Assembly (NCBI GenBank): GCA_947483645.1 | Contig: CANKLS010000009.1 | Coordinates: 1 to 30,380, forward strand | Reading direction: 5' to 3' | Length of the DNA stretch: 30,380 bases | From: Bradymonadales bacterium | GTDB lineage: Bacteria; Myxococcota; Bradymonadia; REDH01 | Part shown: positions 22,157 to 29,999 of the stretch, piece after piece | Position numbering within the stretch: the stretch's first letter is position 1 | Layout of the letters: every line of letters starts with the position of its first letter | Program-made: the position numbers and the translations under genes | Notes under the pieces: model-generated | What the model was told of the DNA's origin: nothing | The model's database searches: none | What the model saw: the letters and a program-made list of their open reading frames with translations, nothing else

Positions 22157-24097
22157 CTACGACGCCTCGCCGCTCCCAGCCAGGTGGGTCCGGTAGAGCT
22201 TCGCGTAGGCCCCGTTGTCGTCCAAGAGCTGCTCGTGGCGACCTCGCTCCAGCACCGCGCCATGACCGAGGACAAGAATCTCGTCGGCCTCCCGGATGGT
22301 GCTCAGACGGTGCGCGATCGCAATCGTGGTGCGGCCCCGTGTGAGGTTCCGCAGCGCCTCCTGGATCACCATCTCGGTGCTCGTATCGACGTTGGCGGTC
22401 GCCTCATCCAGGATGAGCACAGGCGGGTTCCCGACCAGCGCCCGCGCGAAGCTGAGCAGCTGGCGCTCGCCCGTCGACAACGTCCGGCCGCCCTCGTCGA
22501 GCGACCCGTCGAGACCGCCCAAACGCTCCACAATGGCGCGCGCGGAAACAGCCTCCACACACTTCCACACCGTCGCATCATCCACCGCACGACCGAGCGT
22601 GATGTTGTCTCGCACGCTGCCTGCAAAGACCACCACATCCTGCGGCACAATCGCGATGGAGCTCCGCAGCGCATTCAGCCGGTATTGGCGCACATCGACG
22701 CCATCCACCAGCACCTCGCCGCCGCTCACATCGTAGAAGCGGGAGATGAGGTGGGCCACGGTCGACTTGCCTGCGCCCGTGTCGCCCACAAGCGCCACCA
22801 TCTGCCCAACCTGCGCCGTGAAGGTGATGCCCTTGAGCACCTCCTCTTCGCGTCCCGCATACCGGAACCGCACCTCGTCAAAGACCACCTCACCGCGGCT
22901 CGGCGCGACCGTCACAGCACCCTCGGAAGGACCGTCGTTCATGCCGACCTTCTCATCCAGAATTTCCATGATCCGCTCGCCCGAGGTCAGCGACTGCTGC
23001 ACCAGATTGAACTTCTCCGTCAGGTTCCGGATGGGCACCCAGAGGCGCGATGTGTATTGGATGAAGGTCAGCAGGACGCCCACCGTGATGATGCCCTCCA
23101 GCACCCGCTGGTAGCCGAGCCAGAGCACCGCAGCCGTCGCGAGCGAGCTCGTCAGCATCATCGCAGGGCGGACCCAGGCCCAGGGCCGGACCATGCCCAC
23201 CTGCGCCGTCTGATGCGCCTCGGTCAGCGAGCGATACTCCGCAGCACGCCGCGGCTCCCGCCGGTAGAGCTGGTTCTCCCGCATGCCCGCCAGGTTCTCA
23301 GCAAGCCACCCGTTCATCCGTGAGACAACCGCCGAGTTCGCGCGCAGCGCAGGACGAACCATGCGCTGGTAGAGGCGCGAGATCAGCACAAGCGCCGGCA
23401 CCACGAGGAGTAGCATCGTGCCGAGCAGCGGGTCGATCGTGAACATCACGCTGTAGAGCACCAGCACAAAGAGGATGTCGCGCATGCCCTGCGCAAAGGC
23501 ATCCGAAAAGAGCTCCGAGAGCGATGCGACATCGAAGGTGGTCCGGTTCACCAGACGGCCCACCGGGTTCTTGTGAAAGAAGCCCATGTCCATCGAGGTG
23601 ATGTGGGCGAAGATGTCGACCCGGAGGTCGTGCAGGATGAGCTGGCTCAGCTTCTGCACCCAGTAGGAGGTGGCCACCGCCACGCCAAAGCGGAGCAGCC
23701 AGAAGAGCAGCGACATCACGCCGAAGTAGGTGATGAGCGCAGCCGTATCGGTCGGCACCCGATCCACCGCCGAGAGCGCCACCTCGCCGATGGCGTCGAG
23801 CAGGTGATCGAAGGCGCGCGGCGTGCGGCTCGTGACGCCCGAGGCACGGTCCATCGCCAGCCCCACAATGTAGGGCGGGATGGTCATCGCCAGCGCCTCG
23901 ATCACCGCCATGAAGACGCAGACAGACGCCAGAAGCCGGTGCGGGCGCAGGTAGCCGAGCAGCCGCTTGAGCAGCTGCAGATCGCGGCCTGAAACCTCTA
24001 CCTTCTCCTCTGCCAGCATGTGGGCCAGCACGGGGTCGCGAGAGACCGCGATGGCCTCCGCTTCGAGCTTCGAGACTGCCGGCTTCTGCGCGCTCAT
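22157..24097 (-). CDS. ABC exporter half-transporter with catalytic Glu
   Basis: The product is 646 residues, with a six-helix type IV exporter membrane domain (residues about 50-350) fused to a nucleotide-binding domain. Walker A is GDTGAGKST (438-446), the signature is the non-canonical LSTGE (540-544), Walker B is LILDE with catalytic Glu565, and the H-loop His is 596. It overlaps the upstream half-transporter as ATGA and surely forms a heterodimer with it (MdlAB/TM287-288 class). Members export lipids, peptides or drugs; the substrate is not readable here. The odd signature pairs with the partner's degenerate Walker B to make one weak ATP site. Confidence 0.9.
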   Translation of the reverse strand: MSAQKPAVSKLEAEAIAVSRDPVLAHMLAEEKVEVSGRDLQLLKRLLGYLRPHRLLASVCVFMAVIEALAMTIPPYIVGLAMDRASGVTSRTPRAFDHLLDAIGEVALSAVDRVPTDTAALITYFGVMSLLFWLLRFGVAVATSYWVQKLSQLILHDLRVDIFAHITSMDMGFFHKNPVGRLVNRTTFDVASLSELFSDAFAQGMRDILFVLVLYSVMFTIDPLLGTMLLLVVPALVLISRLYQRMVRPALRANSAVVSRMNGWLAENLAGMRENQLYRREPRRAAEYRSLTEAHQTAQVGMVRPWAWVRPAMMLTSSLATAAVLWLGYQRVLEGIITVGVLLTFIQYTSRLWVPIRNLTEKFNLVQQSLTSGERIMEILDEKVGMNDGPSEGAVTVAPSRGEVVFDEVRFRYAGREEEVLKGITFTAQVGQMVALVGDTGAGKSTVAHLISRFYDVSGGEVLVDGVDVRQYRLNALRSSIAIVPQDVVVFAGSVRDNITLGRAVDDATVWKCVEAVSARAIVERLGGLDGSLDEGGRTLSTGERQLLSFARALVGNPPVLILDEATANVDTSTEMVIQEALRNLTRGRTTIAIAHRLSTIREADEILVLGHGAVLERGRHEQLLDDNGAYAKLYRTHLAGSGEAS

Positions 24098-25965
24098 TCC
24101 GACACCGCCTCTTTCGTCTGCTCATGCGCAATCTCGGCGTAGTGTCCGCCCTGCGCCAGCAGCGCCGCGTGGGTGCCACGCTCGATGACTTTGCCCGCCT
24201 CTAGCACGAGGATTTCGTCGCACTGCTCGAGCGCCCGCACCCGATGCGAGATGATGATGCCCGAGCGACCCTCGAAGACTGTTCGGAGCTGCTCCAGAAT
24301 GCGGGCCTCGGTGCGCGCATCGACGGCGCTCAGGCAGTCGTCCAGCACCAGCATGCGGGGGTCGGCGCCGATGGCGCGCGCAATCGCCAGCCGCTGCCGC
24401 TGACCACCCGAGAGGTTCACGCCCCGCTCGCCGAGCAGCGTGCCGTAGCGCTTCGGAAGCTCCTCAATCTCCTCTGCGAGCGAGGCCAGTCCGGCGAGCC
24501 GCGCAGCCTCCGAAGCGCGCGAATCCGAGCCGCCTGCCGTCTCTGCGTCGAGCCCCATCAGCAGGTTGTTCTCGATGGTGTCGCTGAACAGAAAGGTGTC
24601 TTGCGGCGCGACCACAATCGACCGCCGGAGCGACGACAGCGTGTAGTCCCGCACATCGCGACCATTCACAAAGATGGTGCCGGCCGGCGGCTCGTAGATG
24701 CGGGTCAGCAGCATGGCCAGCGTGCTCTTGCCGGAGCCCACGCGACCCGTGACGCCGAGCAGCTTGCCGGGGGCCAGCACGAAGCTCACGCCGTCGAGCG
24801 CTGCGGCCTGTTCGGGAGCCGCAACAGCAACCTCCCGCTCCTCGGTTCCGATCTCTGCCGCGCCGCGTGCCGCATAGCCGAAGGTCAGCCCGCGCACCTC
24901 GATCGCGACCGTGCCGTCGAGCGCGATGGCTCCCTCCACGTCGCCCACCTCGGGCTGCTCCGACATCACCTTGTCGAGCCGCTTCAGCGACGCTCTGCCG
25001 CGCTGCCAGAGCGAGACAGCCCAGCCAAACCCGACCATCGGCCCGCTCAGAAAGTTGATGAGGAAGAGGAAGGCCGTGAAGCTCCCCAGGCTCATCTCGC
25101 CGCGCACTACCGCGGGGCCGCCCACGGCCAGCACGATGGAGGTGGAGGAGCCCAGAAAGAAGTCGAGCGCAGGGTCAAAGACGGAGCGCACGCGGCCCAG
25201 GTCGAGCGACTTGCCGTAGTGGCGAAACGAGGCCAGGCGGAACCGCTCCCGGTCGTAGCCCTCCCGCGCATATCCCTGCAGAATCCGGATGCCCGCGTAG
25301 CTCTCGCGAACCTGCTCCGTGAGCCGGCCGATGTCGTTCTGAACCGCCTCGCTCCGCTGATACTCCGCATGCGACAGCTTGTTCGTCACGATGGCAATCA
25401 GCGGCATCGGGATGAGCGCCAGCAGCGCCAACTTCCACGACAGCGCGAACATCACCACGATGACCAGGCTCACGAGCATCAGCGTATCGACGCCCACCAA
25501 GATGCCCGGCCCGAGCATCATCCGAACCGCGATGATATCGTTGGTCTGAAGCGCCATCAGGTCGCCCGACTTCGACCGGTCGAAGAAGCCGCGCGACAGC
25601 GAGAGCAGCCGCCCAACCAGCTCGTTGCGAACCCGCTGGCCCACCCGGTGCGACGGGATCGAGGTCATCACCAGCATCGGGTAGCGGGCGATGTTTGCCG
25701 TCAGCTGCAGGCCAAAGAAGCAGGCGATCGCCATCTCGAGATTGAACTGCGCGGGCGTGAGCCCCACATACCCCATGATCGCAGGCAGCTTGGGTGGCGC
25801 GCCACCGAGCGACGATGCCATCAGGTCTACCGCGACCGCCAAAAAAAGAGGCGCCATCACGTCCGAGAAGTTCACCACCCAGAGCGCCAGGAGACCGAGC
25901 CCGTAGTTGGCCCGCTCCCCCTTCAAAAGCCGCACGACCCGCGGAACATCACTCCAGAACGACAT
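24094..25965 (-). CDS. ABC exporter half-transporter with degenerate Walker B
   Basis: The product is 623 residues, with an exporter membrane domain (about 20-320) and a nucleotide-binding domain. Walker A is GRVGSGKST (407-415), the signature is the canonical LSGGQ (518-522), and Walker B is MLVLDD with Asp543 where catalytic Glu is expected. The H-loop His is 574. Asp here marks the degenerate-site subunit of heterodimeric exporters. Between the A-loop Tyr364 and Walker A there is an extra Ala/Glu-rich insert (about 367-388) of unknown role. The SD GAGG lies four bases before the ATG. It is the first gene of the two-gene operon, divergent from the glycosyltransferase gene. Confidence 0.9.
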   Translation of the reverse strand: MSFWSDVPRVVRLLKGERANYGLGLLALWVVNFSDVMAPLFLAVAVDLMASSLGGAPPKLPAIMGYVGLTPAQFNLEMAIACFFGLQLTANIARYPMLVMTSIPSHRVGQRVRNELVGRLLSLSRGFFDRSKSGDLMALQTNDIIAVRMMLGPGILVGVDTLMLVSLVIVVMFALSWKLALLALIPMPLIAIVTNKLSHAEYQRSEAVQNDIGRLTEQVRESYAGIRILQGYAREGYDRERFRLASFRHYGKSLDLGRVRSVFDPALDFFLGSSTSIVLAVGGPAVVRGEMSLGSFTAFLFLINFLSGPMVGFGWAVSLWQRGRASLKRLDKVMSEQPEVGDVEGAIALDGTVAIEVRGLTFGYAARGAAEIGTEEREVAVAAPEQAAALDGVSFVLAPGKLLGVTGRVGSGKSTLAMLLTRIYEPPAGTIFVNGRDVRDYTLSSLRRSIVVAPQDTFLFSDTIENNLLMGLDAETAGGSDSRASEAARLAGLASLAEEIEELPKRYGTLLGERGVNLSGGQRQRLAIARAIGADPRMLVLDDCLSAVDARTEARILEQLRTVFEGRSGIIISHRVRALEQCDEILVLEAGKVIERGTHAALLAQGGHYAEIAHEQTKEAVSE

Positions 25966-25986
25966 GCACCCTCGCTTTCGGGCGTC

Positions 25987-26015
25987 GGGTTAGTGCTGGC
26001 ACCCCCGCCGGTCAA
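25987..26015 (-). promoter_or_regulatory. Possible promoter of the ABC exporter operon
   Basis: TTGACC (26010-26015), 17 bases, then TAACCC (25987-25992), about 20 bases before the exporter start, in the 143-base divergent gap. The pattern, a good -35 with only TA kept in the -10, is the same as at 14426-14454. No convincing plus-strand promoter was seen in this gap. Confidence 0.3.
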
Positions 26016-26108
26016 CCAACCCAGACCACCGCCACACCGTTGACGCTCGCGCAGCCAGATGCGAGGGAGCGGCCTCCACGGCGACCTCCAAAGAAGGCCC
26101 TCCGAACC

Positions 26109-26828
26109 ATGGCTGCAAACCCGCCCGGACTCTCCATCATCTTCCTCATGTTCAATGAGGAGGGCTCCATCGCGGCGGTGCTCGACGAGGCGATCGCCTT
26201 CGCCGACCGGACCCTCCCCGACTGCGAACTGCTCGTCATCGACGACGGAAGCACCGACGGCAGCGCCGCCATCGTCAAACAGTACGCAGCGCGCGACCCA
26301 CGCATCCGGCTCGTCCAGCATGAGCGCAACGGCGGCATGGGCGCCGGCATGCGCACCGGCATCCAGCATGCCTCCAAACCCTACTTCATCTTCAACGCAG
26401 CAGACGGCCAGGTGCCCTGCGAAGAGATCGGCAAGATGCTCCCGCTGCTCCGCGACGGCGGAATCGTCCTCTCCACCTACATCCGCCGCGCCGACACGCT
26501 CAGCCGCATCGTCATGAGCCGCGCCTTCCGCCTCTTCCTCTTCCTCGCCGCCAACATCCGCTTCGAGCTCGAGGGGCTCTACCTCTACCCCACCGACCTC
26601 GCCCGCGAGCTGCTCCCCCGCATCTCATCGAGCTCCTTCGTCTTCTCCTTTGAGCTCATCCAGCGGGCCGCCGAACGGGGCCTACCCATCGCCACCACCC
26701 GCATCCGCTGCCTGCCCCGCATGGCCGGCCACTCCAAGGTCACCGGCACCCGCCGCATCCTCTTCGTCGCCGGTGAGGTGCTCGCCTACCGCAAGCGCCG
26801 CGCCGCAGAACCCAAGGAGCTCGCATGA
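26109..26828 (+). CDS. GT2-family glycosyltransferase (polyprenyl-phosphate sugar transferase-like)
   Basis: The product is 239 residues. The GT-A fold opens with LSIIFLMFNEEGSI, and the nucleotide-sugar motif VIDDGSTDGS carries Asp45-Asp46. NAADGQVP takes the place of the usual DAD metal motif of dolichol/undecaprenyl-phosphate glycosyltransferases. No C-terminal membrane pair is visible, so the enzyme is probably cytoplasmic or peripheral. The likely reaction is transfer of a sugar from a nucleotide donor to a polyprenyl phosphate or related acceptor (family inference). I chose ATG 26109; the open frame upstream overlaps the divergent ABC gene and lacks homology. The stop overlaps the next start as ATGA. 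Confidence 0.85.
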   Translation: MAANPPGLSIIFLMFNEEGSIAAVLDEAIAFADRTLPDCELLVIDDGSTDGSAAIVKQYAARDPRIRLVQHERNGGMGAGMRTGIQHASKPYFIFNAADGQVPCEEIGKMLPLLRDGGIVLSTYIRRADTLSRIVMSRAFRLFLFLAANIRFELEGLYLYPTDLARELLPRISSSSFVFSFELIQRAAERGLPIATTRIRCLPRMAGHSKVTGTRRILFVAGEVLAYRKRRAAEPKELA

Positions 26829-27841
26829 GAGCATGGCAGGTCACAGACAGCTTCGGCCTCGACAACCTCCGCCTCGTTGACCGGCCCTCGCTCCCGCTCG
26901 GTCCAGGCGAGGTCCGCCTCCGCATGGCCGCCACCTCGCTCAACTACCGCGACCTGCTCATGGTCCGCGGCCAGTATGACCCCCGCCAGCCGCTCCCGCT
27001 CATCCCCTGCTCCGACGGCGCCGGCACCGTCGCAGAAACCGGCGATGGCGTTACCGACCTCGCCATCGGCGACCGGGTTACACCCCTCTTCGCCACCCGC
27101 TGGCTCACCACCGAGCCCTCCCGCCAGACCATCCGCTCCACGCTCGGCGGCCCGCTCGACGGCACCCTCTGCGAAGAGATGGTCCTGCCCGCCTCCGCAC
27201 TCGTGAAGGTGCCCGACCACCTCACCCTCGACGAGGCCGCCACCCTCCCCTGCGCCGCCCTCACCGCCTGGTCCTCGCTCGTCACGCTCGGCAGCCTCCG
27301 CGCAGGCCAAACCGTCCTGCTGCTCGGCACGGGCGGCGTCTCCATCTTCGCCCTCCAGTTCGCCAAGGCGCTCGGCGCCCGCGTCATCATCACCTCCTCC
27401 GACGATGCCAAACTCGAGCGGGCCCGCGCGCTCGGCGCCGACGTGACCATCAACTATCGGGCCGAGCCGCGGTGGTCCAAGCCGGTCCGCGCCGCAACGG
27501 ACGGCGAGGGCGTCGACCTGGTCGTCGAGGTGGGCGGCGCAGGCACCTTCGATGAGTCGGTCAAGTCCACCCGGGTCGGCGGCATCGTCAGCCTCATCGG
27601 CGTCCTGGCAGGCGCGCAAAAAGATCTCCGCCTGCTGCCGATCGTGATGAATCAAATCAGGGTTCAGGGAGTCCTCGTGGGGTCCAGAGAAGGCTTCGAG
27701 GAGATGAACCATGCCATCACCAAACACCACCTACGACCTGTCGTCGACCGCATCCTGCCTTTCGAAGCGGCGCCCGAAGCCTTCAACCTGCTCGCTTCGC
27801 AGGGCCACTTCGGAAAGCTTGTGGTCAGCCACGCCTGCTGA
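26825..27841 (+). CDS. MDR-superfamily NAD(P)-dependent oxidoreductase
   Basis: The product is 338 residues, a medium-chain dehydrogenase/reductase of the alcohol dehydrogenase/quinone oxidoreductase type. Visible blocks are LNYRDLLMVRGQY, LIPCSDGAGTV, the GDRV turn, DEAATLPCAALTAW and the Rossmann loop GTGGVSIFALQFAKALGA, followed by GSREGFEEMN near the C-terminus. The usual structural-zinc Cys cluster is absent, as in the zinc-independent MDR branch. The substrate is unknown. It is translationally coupled to the glycosyltransferase gene (ATGA), an uncommon pairing. Confidence 0.88.
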   Translation: MRAWQVTDSFGLDNLRLVDRPSLPLGPGEVRLRMAATSLNYRDLLMVRGQYDPRQPLPLIPCSDGAGTVAETGDGVTDLAIGDRVTPLFATRWLTTEPSRQTIRSTLGGPLDGTLCEEMVLPASALVKVPDHLTLDEAATLPCAALTAWSSLVTLGSLRAGQTVLLLGTGGVSIFALQFAKALGARVIITSSDDAKLERARALGADVTINYRAEPRWSKPVRAATDGEGVDLVVEVGGAGTFDESVKSTRVGGIVSLIGVLAGAQKDLRLLPIVMNQIRVQGVLVGSREGFEEMNHAITKHHLRPVVDRILPFEAAPEAFNLLASQGHFGKLVVSHAC

Positions 27842-27914
27842 AGATCGGCACCGCTTGTCTCACCCGCCCTCAATTGGTAGTTTCAACCTTCTCAACCTTG
27901 GTGCGGCGAATCTC

Positions 27915-28568
27915 GTGAAGCAACTCCTCTCATCGATCGTGCTCGTCTGCCTCGTCCTCCTCGGCGCGATGCCGGCGAAGGCCGAGACACCCGCTCCGCG
28001 GCCGCTGACCGAAGCCAACATCAAGAAGCTCGAGGCGGGCGGGCAAATCGTCCAGGTCACCTCCGAAGGTGGTAATCGCGGCGAGGTCGTCGGCGTCGTC
28101 AACGCCCCCACCGCCCAGGTCTGGCGCCTGCTGATGAACTACGACGACTTCATCCGCTGGTTCCCCGATCAGCAGGAGTCCAAGACCGTCAGCCGCCAGG
28201 GCAGCACCTCCATCCTGCAGGGCGTCGTCGACCTGCCGTGGCCCTTAACAAACCGCTCTTTCCGCATCCGCGACACCAACGTCACCAAGACCGTTGGGGG
28301 CGAGACCCACTACCACAACGGCTGGACCTACGTGCCCAACAGCGGGAACATCGTCGACACCACCGGCTTCTTCTATGTCTCCCCCTTCAAGGGTGACCCA
28401 AACCAAAGCCTTGTCCGCATCGTCATCAAGGCCGACTTCGGCATCCCCGTGCCCGACTTCGTCCTCAACTGGGGCTCGCGCCGCATGTTTCCACGCATCA
28501 TCGCAGCCATGCGTCGCGCCTCGCCCGCGCCCAAGCCCACCGCCTCCGGTTCGGGGCTGCCCGGCTAA
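27915..28568 (+). CDS. Exported SRPBCC/START-like protein
   Basis: The product is 217 residues from the GTG at 27915. A signal peptide is clear (KQLLSSIVLVCLVLLGAMPAKA), so the protein is periplasmic or secreted. The body reads like an SRPBCC/START-like hydrophobic-pocket fold: GEVVGVVNAPTAQVWRLL, NYDDFIRWFPD, then alternating strands and a C-terminal helix (NWGSRRMFPRIIAAMRR). Such folds bind lipids or other hydrophobic ligands. The open frame extends upstream to 27711 inside the MDR gene, but only the GTG places the signal peptide at the N-terminus. The SD is weak. Its stop overlaps the stop of the convergent small gene. Confidence 0.75.
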   Translation: MKQLLSSIVLVCLVLLGAMPAKAETPAPRPLTEANIKKLEAGGQIVQVTSEGGNRGEVVGVVNAPTAQVWRLLMNYDDFIRWFPDQQESKTVSRQGSTSILQGVVDLPWPLTNRSFRIRDTNVTKTVGGETHYHNGWTYVPNSGNIVDTTGFFYVSPFKGDPNQSLVRIVIKADFGIPVPDFVLNWGSRRMFPRIIAAMRRASPAPKPTASGSGLPG

Positions 28569-28756
28569 CGCTTATCAGGGTTGCCGATCTTGTGGGGCCG
28601 GCTCCGCTGATACCGGTTCACCGCCCACAGAAAGACGATCGCTGCAAACAGATGCCAGTTCTGCAGCGGCCCTAGGATGGGGCGACGCATGAACTCACCG
28701 AGCGCGATCCGAACCTCCGGTGGCACCTGCTCGTATAGCGATCGAAACCACTCCAT
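28565..28756 (-). CDS. Small single-pass membrane protein
   Basis: The product is 63 residues. ATG 28756 is preceded at four bases by a perfect AGGAGG, the strongest SD in the window, which supports this start over the frame's earlier ATG at 28801. An N-terminal amphipathic part (MEWFRSLYEQVPPEVRIAL) leads to one membrane segment (WHLFAAIVFLWAV) and a basic tail (YQRSRPHKIGNPDKR). It is divergent from the FemAB-like gene, with 39 bases between start codons. Its TAG overlaps the TAA of the exported SRPBCC gene in a convergent arrangement. Function unknown. Confidence 0.7.
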   Translation of the reverse strand: MEWFRSLYEQVPPEVRIALGEFMRRPILGPLQNWHLFAAIVFLWAVNRYQRSRPHKIGNPDKR

Positions 28757-28760
28757 CTCT

Positions 28761-28766
28761 CCTCCT
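28761..28766 (-). promoter_or_regulatory. Perfect Shine-Dalgarno deciding the 63-residue ORF start
   Basis: AGGAGG sits four bases before ATG 28756, inside the longer run GAGGAGGAGAG. It rules in the short product over the 78-residue frame that starts at 28801. Confidence 0.75.
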
Positions 28767-28795
28767 CGCGCGACCCGCAGGCCTCGTCGACCCTC

Positions 28796-29992
28796 ATGCA
28801 CGAACTCTCCGATCTCAGCCTAGTCCACCTGCCGGCCATGAGCCACATCCCGGCAGCCGCCTGGGACCAGCTCGTCGGCCCAGACAGCCCCATGCTCAAC
28901 CATGCCTGGCTGGACGCGCTCGAAGCGACCGGCTGCGTGGGCGGTCGCACCGGCTGGCTGCCAAAGCACATCGCCGTCTTCCATGGCGACAGGCTGGTTG
29001 CTGCCATGCCCGTCTACCTCAAGTCGCACAGCATGGGGGAGCTGCTCTACGACTTCTCGTGGGCCTCCTCGCTCGAGGCGCAGGGCTACCCCTACTACCC
29101 CAAACTCATCGTCGCCAACCCCTTCACCCCCATCACCAGCGCCAAGTTCCTGACCCACCCGGAACTCACCGAGGCCGAGACCGACCTCTGCCAGCGAAAG
29201 CTCTTCATCGGCCTCCACGAGGCCCTCGAACAGACGGGCGCCCGCTCGCTCCACCTCCACTTCCTGCCCGAGCAGGAGGTCGCCATCGCCAAGAGCTTCG
29301 GCTTCACGCACCACCTCTCCGCCCAGTATCACTGGATGCGCGGCGAGGCGCAGACCTTCGAAGACTTCCTCGGCACCGTGCGCTCCAAGACCCGCCGTGA
29401 AATCCGGCGCGAGCGAAAGAACCTCAAGGCCCGCGGCTACACCGTCGAGGCCATGGAGGGCACCGATGTCTCCGACGAGCTCATCTGCCGCATCTACGAC
29501 TTCTATATCGCCACCTACGCCAAGTTCGGCTGGGGCGCAGGCCACCTCAACCTCGCCTTCTTCCGACGCATTCGCGAACAGATGCCGCAGCACCTCAAGC
29601 TCTTTCTCGCCTATGACCCAGACAAGAAGCTCATCGGCGGCACCTTCAACCTCCAGTCCGGCCGTGCCCTCTACGGCCGCTACTGGGGCGCCACGGAGGA
29701 GGTCCCCTTCCTCCACTTCGAGACCTGCCTCTACACCATGATCGAGCACGCGCTCGCAAACGGATATGACCGCATCGAGCCGGGCCAGGGCGGCGAGCAC
29801 AAACTGGCCCGCGGCTACCAGCCCCGCGAGATGCACTCCGCCCACTGGTTCCGCCACCCCCATGTGCAGGCCGCCATGGACCGCGCCCTGGGCCGCGCCC
29901 GCGAGTCTCACCTTGAAGTGATGCATGAGATGAGGCAGATGTCGCACATCACTGCGTTCGCAGCCGAGACCTCCTCTTCAGACGACGACTGA
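28796..29992 (+). CDS. FemAB-like acyltransferase (GNAT-superfamily, PF04339-type)
   Basis: The product is 398 residues. It resembles the FemAB-like/DUF482 group of GNAT-fold acyltransferases, sometimes labelled peptidogalycan biosynthesis proteins. Matching blocks are IPAAAWDQLVGPDSPMLNHAWLDALE, TGWLPKHIAV, YPYYPKLIVANPFTPIT, SKTRREIRRERKNL and RYWGATEEVPFLHFETCLY, with RIEPGQGGEHKLARGY near the C-terminus. Transfer of an aminoacyl or acyl group to a cell-envelope acceptor is the family inference; the substrate is not established. No SD is seen at ATG 28796, but homology-like sequence begins right there. The C-terminus is Ser/Asp-rich (SSSDDD). It is followed by the next plus-strand gene after seven bases. 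Confidence 0.82.
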   Translation: MHELSDLSLVHLPAMSHIPAAAWDQLVGPDSPMLNHAWLDALEATGCVGGRTGWLPKHIAVFHGDRLVAAMPVYLKSHSMGELLYDFSWASSLEAQGYPYYPKLIVANPFTPITSAKFLTHPELTEAETDLCQRKLFIGLHEALEQTGARSLHLHFLPEQEVAIAKSFGFTHHLSAQYHWMRGEAQTFEDFLGTVRSKTRREIRRERKNLKARGYTVEAMEGTDVSDELICRIYDFYIATYAKFGWGAGHLNLAFFRRIREQMPQHLKLFLAYDPDKKLIGGTFNLQSGRALYGRYWGATEEVPFLHFETCLYTMIEHALANGYDRIEPGQGGEHKLARGYQPREMHSAHWFRHPHVQAAMDRALGRARESHLEVMHEMRQMSHITAFAAETSSSDDD

Positions 29993-29999
29993 CGCCGGC

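Noticed and set aside
24244..26043. A 599-codon plus-strand frame opposite the ABC exporter
   Set aside because: No recognisable domain; the minus-strand frame carries all the ABC motifs.
25794..26108. Upstream extension of the glycosyltransferase frame
   Set aside because: It overlaps the divergent ABC gene and its own promoter region, and its Arg/Pro-rich sequence does not fit a GT2 N-terminus.
27711..27914. Upstream extension of the exported SRPBCC gene
   Set aside because: It lies inside the MDR gene and would bury the signal peptide 68 residues into the protein.
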